Positions 59,138 to 64,000 of a DNA stretch of 64,000 nucleotides are shown here, piece after piece (the stretch's first letter is position 1; the number at the start of each line of letters is the position of its first letter). The notes below the pieces were generated by a model. The model ran no database searches and was not told the origin of the DNA. It saw only the letters and a list, made by a program, of their open reading frames with translations. This DNA is from Entomortierella parvispora (Eukaryota > Mortierellomycota > Mortierellomycetes > Mortierellales > Mortierellaceae). The position numbers were made by a program, and so were the translations under genes. Location: NCBI GenBank assembly GCA_963573315.1, contig OY752140.1, positions 2,232,001-2,296,000 on the forward strand. The letters are read 5' to 3'.

Positions 59138-59759
59138 TCACCGCCTGTGTTTGTCGATCAAGCCTTCATATTTAGTGTCGGGATCTTGTAGAGGCGATTG
59201 CCCAGGAGGAGCTAGCTGATCGAGCTGCGAATACACACGCTGCTGCTCGACCAGAAACTGGAGCGCCACAAATCGATTCAGAGTCAATCGGAGAGTATCC
59301 GTTGTTGATGCCGGCCGCAGCAGGCTGCGTCTACTATCCCTCGACACTCAAACCTCCAATTCCTCGACATTAGTGGTGAGTGGACTAGGTTAGAATGAGC
59401 AAAGCTCATCAGTGAAGATGGTGGGGCAGGTGAAGTCGGAGATGACAATCCGCCCATGAGCTCTAAGGGATGATATATTGCCCCTCTGCTGGAATTAGTC
59501 TCTTGCTTTGGTGCGTTCGAGGGTTTGCGACTCCGACGAACGGCCCCTTGGTCTCCTGCCGGACGGCAGGAAGAGAAACACACAGCGTCCCAACAGTGAA
59601 GCAACCATTCTGGGAATAAGATGCGAATGGACTTTGAGTAAGACCCGGACCATCTCCGGCCTGGCTCTTCATCAGTGGTGGCGGGGGTGAATAAGCGGGC
59701 CGGGTTGACAACCACCACCACACTACTTCCGCCCCCTGAATCAATCGATGTATATACAA
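59138..59759 (-). pseudogene. Probable damaged gene, 3' part, with a 23-bp frame-breaking duplication
   Basis: Family not recognised. Minus-strand frames look coding in sequence: AYSPPPPLMKSQAGDGPG and LTQSPFASYSQNG. A possible 50-bp intron (59605-59556, weak donor GTTGCT, acceptor GGCAG) leads into RRSRKPSNAPKQETNSSRG and LSSPTSPAPPSSLMSFAHS. Near 59340-59370 the frame is lost. An 8-bp sequence (CCTCGACA on the plus strand) occurs twice, 23 bp apart. Ignoring one copy would restore one frame into LRLTLNRFVALQFLVEQQR, ending in DKHRR at 59138. Twenty-three bases is too short for an intron. Plus-strand frames also exist here, so orientation is not certain. Confidence 0.35.
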
Positions 59760-59837
59760 CTGCCTGAATCTGAGCCAGAGTCCGAGTTAGTGCCATGCCG
59801 TGTCTCCGGTTCACTAAAACTGAGAGACCGTGGTGGC

Positions 59838-60472
59838 CTATAGTTCATAAACAGATTTCACGAGCATTTGCATGACCATCCTCCATGTCTAAAGCACCTG
59901 TTCCAGAAAACTCTTGAATTTCGATCCGGAGCACAGTCAATATTGAGGCGCTGGCACAATGGGGAACGGATCCAATCAGAGCCTCAAGTGGTGAGGGGAC
60001 ACTAGATTCGAAGAGCTGGAGCTTGGATCAGCTTTCTGATAGTTGGCAACAGATTCGAGGCATCGTTTCAGCGCTTTTCCCCTGCACGTCCTTGGGAATC
60101 TCAGGCGCAGCCCTGAAATCGGGACCATGTCGCTGGTGAGGATACGATGGAAATTGCTGATAATATTGCTGCTGCTCAAACATAGATGGAGGCGTCCGAA
60201 TCGCCCGATTCGGACCATGGGCTCCTTCTGTCGCGTTACCATCGCCGATTGCAACGGATCGACCAACTGAAACGAGACCAGGTGGGAATGGTGATCCTCC
60301 AGGAGGGTCTCCCTGGCACCAAACTTGCAACGCGTCCGCTGGTCGCAAAGTGGTCAGACGAGGGAGCCTGTGTACCGCCATCAGCAATCGTGGGGTTTGT
60401 CCCATGTCTGTGACGTGTCCTCTTTGAGGCGTCCGGGGATTGCCTATCCTCGTTCTTAACTGAAGATGCCAC
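59838..60472 (-). other. Possible 5' part of the same damaged gene
   Basis: A minus frame with Gln/Tyr/Pro-rich content (MFEQQQYYQQFPSYPHQR, then APEIPKDVQGKSAETM) meets TGA at 60028. The same frame then stays open for 60 codons (for example VLRIEIQEFSGTGALDMEDG) up to a second TGA at 59845. The opposite strand contains an open frame ending at 60413 (YHRRLQRIDQLKRDQVGMV), also plausible by composition. I cannot decide between a spliced gene, a decayed gene or a plus-strand gene. Confidence 0.25.
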
Positions 60473-61364
60473 CTCTTATTCTCTGTTAGAACGATGATGA
60501 TGAGGGTGTAGATGCAAATGGTTTGCTTTTACTTCTCTGACTATTTGTCGAGTATTTACATCCGAACAATATATTACCCTCCCTCATTTTTTACTTGGGG
60601 GGCATCGCAAACTTATAACAACGCTACCAAGTTGTCGCGTCATACCTGAAAGCTCTGAACCCATCCTCTTCACCAGTTGACAGCCACCCACTACCGCAAC
60701 CACCGAGCCGGGTGGGACAAAATCTTGCCGTTTACCAAGGATGCTCCCTTTCGCCCAAATTCCCTTAAAAGGGGAGTTTTGCAATGCTTCGAATTCCTCC
60801 CCTTCGCCAGTCCAAAGTGAGGGCAGGATGGATTGCCTTTATGAGACAACCTTCACTTCTTCCACCATGTCCTCCCGCAGCTCTGTCAACAAAATCATTT
60901 TCCAAGTCAAAAAACAGTCTGGTTTTGAAGAGATTTTACATGGCATGGAACATGCCTAAGAACACCCAAGGGGCCATCGTGGTGCCACCGACTTGTCCGC
61001 GGAGGGATGGCAAAACTCCTCTTTTTAGGGAATTTGGGCGAAAGGGAGCATCCGGCAAGATTTTGTCCTAGCCCGGCTCAGCAGCAGCAGTGGTTATAGT
61101 AGTATATAGCAATCATCGGATTAGGAGGACGGATTCAGTACTTCTCATTACTACTAAGCACCATCGCCGCCTCTCGTAGGCTGCTGGGAAAATTAGAAAA
61201 CATACTCCCTAAAGATAAATCCCTACTTTTCCTTGGGATTTCTCCTTGTAAAAGAATCGTGGCCATGACTGACGTCGTCTGCCTTCTTTCCTTTCTCATC
61301 AACTATTTTGTCTCAACCCCTTCTTAACCCTTCACACTACACATTGCCCTCACCAAAGAGAAAA
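60473..61364. other. Intergenic, no gene seen
   Basis: Short open frames on both strands but no motif. CT-rich toward 61364. The stretches AAGGATGCTCCCTTTCGCCC (60738-60757) and GGGCGAAAGGGAGCATCC (61036-61053) form an inverted repeat about 300 bp apart. Confidence 0.4.
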
Positions 61365-62217
61365 ATGTTAGCGAAAGCACTCTGCCTGTCCGTTGCATCA
61401 GCATCTTTTGTCATGGCCACACTGCCACCTCCCTCGTCGAAGAGTGCATCTCCAGAAAACGACAAGATTAGGAATGAAGGCCCGCTTTATACAAGATTCG
61501 TTGCTAAACATTTGCCCAACGCTATGGCTTTTGGCGTCTTGTTAGAGACAGCTTTGTACCTCCTCCTCCTCCTCCTCCTCCTCCTCCTCACTCGATCCGA
61601 CAGCCGATTGAACTACGCGACCCTGTCTGAGTTTGAAGCCGTCCAGTGATTGAAGACGCTCAAGAGCTGGCATGTCATTGCTGCAATCTTTGCTCTGGCC
61701 GGAGACCGGTTCAGGAGATGGTCGTTCGCGACTTTGGGTCGCTTTTTCACCGTACGTTTGACACTGACCGCCTAGACTTTTGATTCTCTTCTTGCTGACT
61801 CTCATCTTATTTTATTCAGTTTCAACTTACAATTCGATCGAGACATAAACTCGACCAAGCAGGACCGTACAAGTACCTGCATCACCCTTCCTACTCAGGC
61901 GCCATCTTGGTCACCGCGATGGTCAATTTAATTCTTCTCCATGAAGGTCTTTGGGGAGTGCTAATGGCCATGGGAGATCATTATTGCCAATAGTATTCGG
62001 TCCCAGTGTTCCCGCATTGTTTAAGGCCCTGCCCCTCTGGCGGACACTGACTGGACCTAACGGAGGAGCAGCGGTCACAGCGATGACGACGGTGACCATG
62101 TTGGGTATTTTAACAAAGAGAGTCAAAGATGAGGAGGAAATGCTCAGAGGTCATTTCCAAAAGGACTGGGATAACTATGCCAGTCAGCGATGGTGCTTCA
62201 TACCACTCGTTTACTGA
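61365..62217 (+). pseudogene. ICMT-like methyltransferase pseudogene (in-frame TGA and frameshift)
   Basis: Relative of isoprenylcysteine carboxyl methyltransferases, membrane enzymes that methylate prenylated CaaX proteins. The frame starts MLAKALCLSVASASFVMATL (61365), passes a CTC-repeat Leu run and meets TGA at 61647-61649. The very same frame continues LKTLKSWHVIAAIFALAG and RRWSFATLGRFFT to a standard intron (61752-61819, GTACGT/TTCAG). It then reads FQLTIRSRHKLDQAGPYKYL and HHPSYSGAILV, the ICMT core. After GLWGVLMAMG the frame runs into TAG at 61991; the ending RVKDEEEMLRGHFQKDWDNY followed by RWCFIPLVY, typical for the family, lies in another frame ending at 62217. Two independent lesions in an otherwise well-preserved sequence suggest a recent pseudogene; assembly errors are the alternative. 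Confidence 0.72.
61559..61590 (+). repeat. CTC trinucleotide repeat (poly-Leu)
   Basis: About ten CTC codons inside the first hydrophobic segment of the ICMT-like pseudogene. Confidence 0.9.
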
Positions 62218-62876
62218 AAAAAAAAAATGAATGCTGCATCCGGCAGGGGGTACTGAAGGCACTTGCAGCTGCTGAATGGCGTCCAGGATTGTTACGATAA
62301 AAATAAACATCCAAGAGCCAGAAGAGCTTTTTTCATATTTACGCGTCTCATTTTGAAAATAATGGGTGCGAGTGGCAACTGGGTATCTGTCCTGCAGCAG
62401 TCTTCGCGAGTCCAGCTCTGTAGGGCATGGCTGAGGCGAGGTGGTAGAAAAGACTCTGGTAGCAGGCTTCAGTCCATCCATGTAAAATGATCGATCCATT
62501 GTGTGGACGGCCAACTTAATGGTCCAGACAGACCGCGGTGACATTGCTGACAATACGTGTCTGAGAGTGGAACTTCCGCCTGTGGTCCAAAGAGCAAAAA
62601 GTGATGTAAATTAGAATGCCAATGGCAGTGGCATTGGGTTTGAAATGCTAAGTATTGAGGCTCCCAATTTAGCCATCATTTTCCGAGGCGAATGGCCTTT
62701 CTTTGCCGCTTTTATCACTTTTCATTCTTTCTTTTATCCTCTCCCTCCTCGATCACTATTTTTCTTCTTCAATCGCAAGATACCTATCCTTACTGAAATC
62801 ACATCCTTCGTTTATTATCAAGTTTTTTACATCCACTTCCAGTCCCCCCATCGAATTACTTGAACATCCAACAGCG
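62218..62876. promoter_or_regulatory. Promoter of Knh1-like gene
   Basis: No gene seen. The last 180 bp before the ATG at 62877 is strongly CT-rich, typical of leaders in this genome. Confidence 0.4.
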
Positions 62877-63349
62877 ATGCGTTTTTTCATTGCCACCCTA
62901 GCTATCTCTCTCATCAGTGCTGCTTTGGCCCAGCAGGCGTAAGACCTTTAGTTCGCACCCATCACCTTGCCTCAACCCATTTCTATGTGCTCGCCTTCTA
63001 ATTGATGTCGCGTCGCTACGAATAGATCACCTACTGCGCCTATCGCTGAAACAGTCTGGACTTCTGGTAGGAATAATGAACATGATAGAATTTAGCTTAT
63101 GATTTCAAGTCTTGACCAAATATCTTTTTTCATATTTTAGGCGAACCCGCCACCGTTCAGTGGAAATTGAACCCACCAGTAGTCAAGACTGGCCTGGATG
63201 TCGAATTATATAAGGGAGATCCCGCTCATCAAACCTTGATCGCCAAGCTGGGAACAGGAGCTCCTGGGGCCACGAGCCTTAAGGTCACAGTCCCTCCAAA
63301 GCTGAACTCTGATTGGTACTCGATCAGAGTTGGTGATTCATACAGCTAA
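62877..63349 (+). CDS. Small secreted single-domain Kre9/Knh1-like (Ig-like) protein
   Basis: Three exons in phase, 62877-62938, 63026-63066 (41 nt) and 63141-63349, give about 103 residues. The signal peptide is obvious (MRFFIATLAISLISAALAQQ). The mature part is a single Kre9/Knh1 N-terminal domain: SPTAPIAETVWTSGEPATVQW, then VELYKGDPAHQTLIAKLG and the C-terminal landmark SDWYSIRVGDSYS. In many relatives this domain is followed by a Ser/Thr-rich GPI-anchored tail; here the protein ends with the domain, so it is probably soluble and secreted. The family is linked to cell-wall beta-glucan assembly, but for such mini-forms the role is unproven. Poly(A)-type AATAAA elements lie at about 63364 and 63377. 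Confidence 0.82.
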
Positions 63350-63359
63350 ACTCGTACAA

Positions 63360-63627
63360 ATGAATAAAATCATGAGAATAAATTAGTTCACTATACGAAG
63401 GTTAGTGATAATACAGCAAATTATTGCTCTTTACCTGAGAATAAAAAGACCCAGCATTTTTTGTAACTAATATTCAACAGCAAGAAAAGTGATAGGTTTG
63501 AATGTCAGGCAAGACTCTTTCAACGACCATTGCTGTCCGAAAAAGCAGGGGCATAGAAACACATGTAAACACTTACATCGGGTAGCAACCTTCCGGGGTG
63601 CTTATATGGTTCTTGGTACGGGCGGAT
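63360..63627 (-). ncRNA. Candidate guide (omega) RNA region downstream of the Fanzor gene
   Basis: TnpB and Fanzor loci usually encode their guide RNA at and beyond the nuclease 3' end. Here two hairpins follow the stop codon on the same strand. One pairs AGCACC with GGTTGCT (63602-63584, one bulge, loop CCGGAA). The next is a perfect 6-bp stem, ATGTAA/TTACAT with a 4-nt loop (63578-63563). The position fits a scaffold, but hairpins this small can arise by chance, and the element end was not identified. Confidence 0.25.
63563..63578 (-). other. Perfect 6-bp hairpin downstream of Fanzor stop
   Basis: ATGTAA-ACAC-TTACAT on the plus strand, 50 bp after the stop codon on the coding strand; possible guide RNA stem or element-end structure. 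Confidence 0.45.
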
Positions 63628-64000
63628 TCAGCTGGTGCGGCATTCGGGCAGGCTAGACTCCATCGCATTTTCTATCTTCACTAGAGTCTGTTCAAACATA
63701 TCTTCAATTTTCTCCAAATGAGTGTGGAGGTACTCGGCGGCTTGCAAAGCCAGTGCAGGGTCACCCGCGGGCGCATTGCCTGCGTCGGCCCCAGGAGGGC
63801 AGAACTTTGCCGGTCTCGCTCGGCCCAGTATGAACTGAAGACAGATGTACGCGATATTCTCCGATCCAACCACATCCCGATCAAAGTACTGTTTGCAATT
63901 TGTACAATACTTGGATCGCCGTTCTCCATACTGCAGGAACGCGTCGCAATTTTGGCGGAGGCACTTTGCGCTGGTGTAGTACTCATCCACACCCACAACA
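63628..64000 (-). CDS. Fanzor (eukaryotic TnpB-like) RNA-guided nuclease, C-terminal part, cut by window edge
   Basis: The C-terminal 123 residues of a Fanzor, the eukaryotic relative of TnpB/Cas12, an RNA-guided DNA endonuclease usually carried by transposable elements. The visible frame starts VVGVDEYYTSAKC at the right edge and continues through the zinc-ribbon cysteines (C-L-R-Q-N-C, then YCTNC). The RuvC-III catalytic motif FDRDVVGSENIAYI follows, with the aspartate in the RD pair, and then a conserved RPAKFCPP. After this comes an Ala/Gly/Asp spacer, a helix (LHTHLEKIEDMFEQTLVKIE) and the stop at 63628. The order EYYTS-Cys ribbon-RD-ENI is diagnostic of the family. All four ribbon cysteines and the RuvC-III Asp are intact, so this part looks functional. 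RuvC-I and II, the wedge domains and any fused transposase would lie beyond 64000. Confidence 0.85.
   Translation of the reverse strand, partial: VVGVDEYYTSAKCLRQNCDAFLQYGERRSKYCTNCKQYFDRDVVGSENIAYICLQFILGRARPAKFCPPGADAGNAPAGDPALALQAAEYLHTHLEKIEDMFEQTLVKIENAMESSLPECRTS

Overview
The window is nuclear DNA of a filamentous fungus. Genes are interrupted by short GT-AG introns, have AACATG/ACCATG-type starts, encode long serine-, glutamine- and threonine-rich disordered proteins, and are separated by 0.3 to 3.5 kb gaps full of pyrimidine tracts and simple repeats. Gene content (nitronate monooxygenase, CNT nucleoside transporters, GH5 steryl/ceramide glucosidase, Knh1-like mini secreted protein, Fanzor-type nuclease) and protein style fit an early-diverging fungus, most probably Mortierellomycota. 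The lineage is an inference from style, not from a search. I see no rRNA, tRNA or CRISPR.

Layout, left to right. 0-5.4 kb: the 5' part of an AzgA-type purine permease (minus, cut by the left edge) and a GH5 sterol/ceramide glucosidase (minus). 5.8-12.1 kb: a disordered protein with repeated DPW motifs (plus) and a PPR-like mitochondrial protein (minus). 12.3-16.0 kb: ribosomal protein eS25 and a nitronate monooxygenase (both plus). 19.0-26.6 kb: a CNT nucleoside transporter (plus), a four-helix membrane protein of unknown function (minus) and a DOMON-cytochrome b561 protein (plus). 28.5-32.0 kb: an ammonium transporter (plus) and a CobW/ZNG1-type metallochaperone GTPase (minus). 32.7-40.8 kb: a Cdc20/Cdh1-family APC/C activator (plus), a FAD monooxygenase with an 11-nt microexon (minus) and an LRR protein (minus). 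44.7-48.9 kb: a Myb/SANT-like coiled-coil protein and a second CNT transporter (both minus). 52.4-58.3 kb: a very large PH-domain polyglutamine protein (minus). 59.1-62.2 kb: two damaged genes, one of them an ICMT-like methyltransferase with an in-frame TGA and a frameshift. 62.9-64.0 kb: a tiny Knh1-like secreted protein (plus) and, cut by the right edge, the C-terminus of a Fanzor (eukaryotic TnpB-like) RNA-guided nuclease (minus).

There are no operons. A loose theme is nitrogen and purine salvage: a purine permease, two nucleoside transporters, an ammonium transporter and a nitronate monooxygenase lie within 48 kb. The most notable object is the Fanzor C-terminus at 63.6-64.0 kb. Two compact hairpins lie just past its stop codon, where TnpB-family loci usually encode their guide RNA.

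Exon boundaries were assigned by eye from splice signals, reading phase and family conservation, so single boundaries may be off by a few bases.
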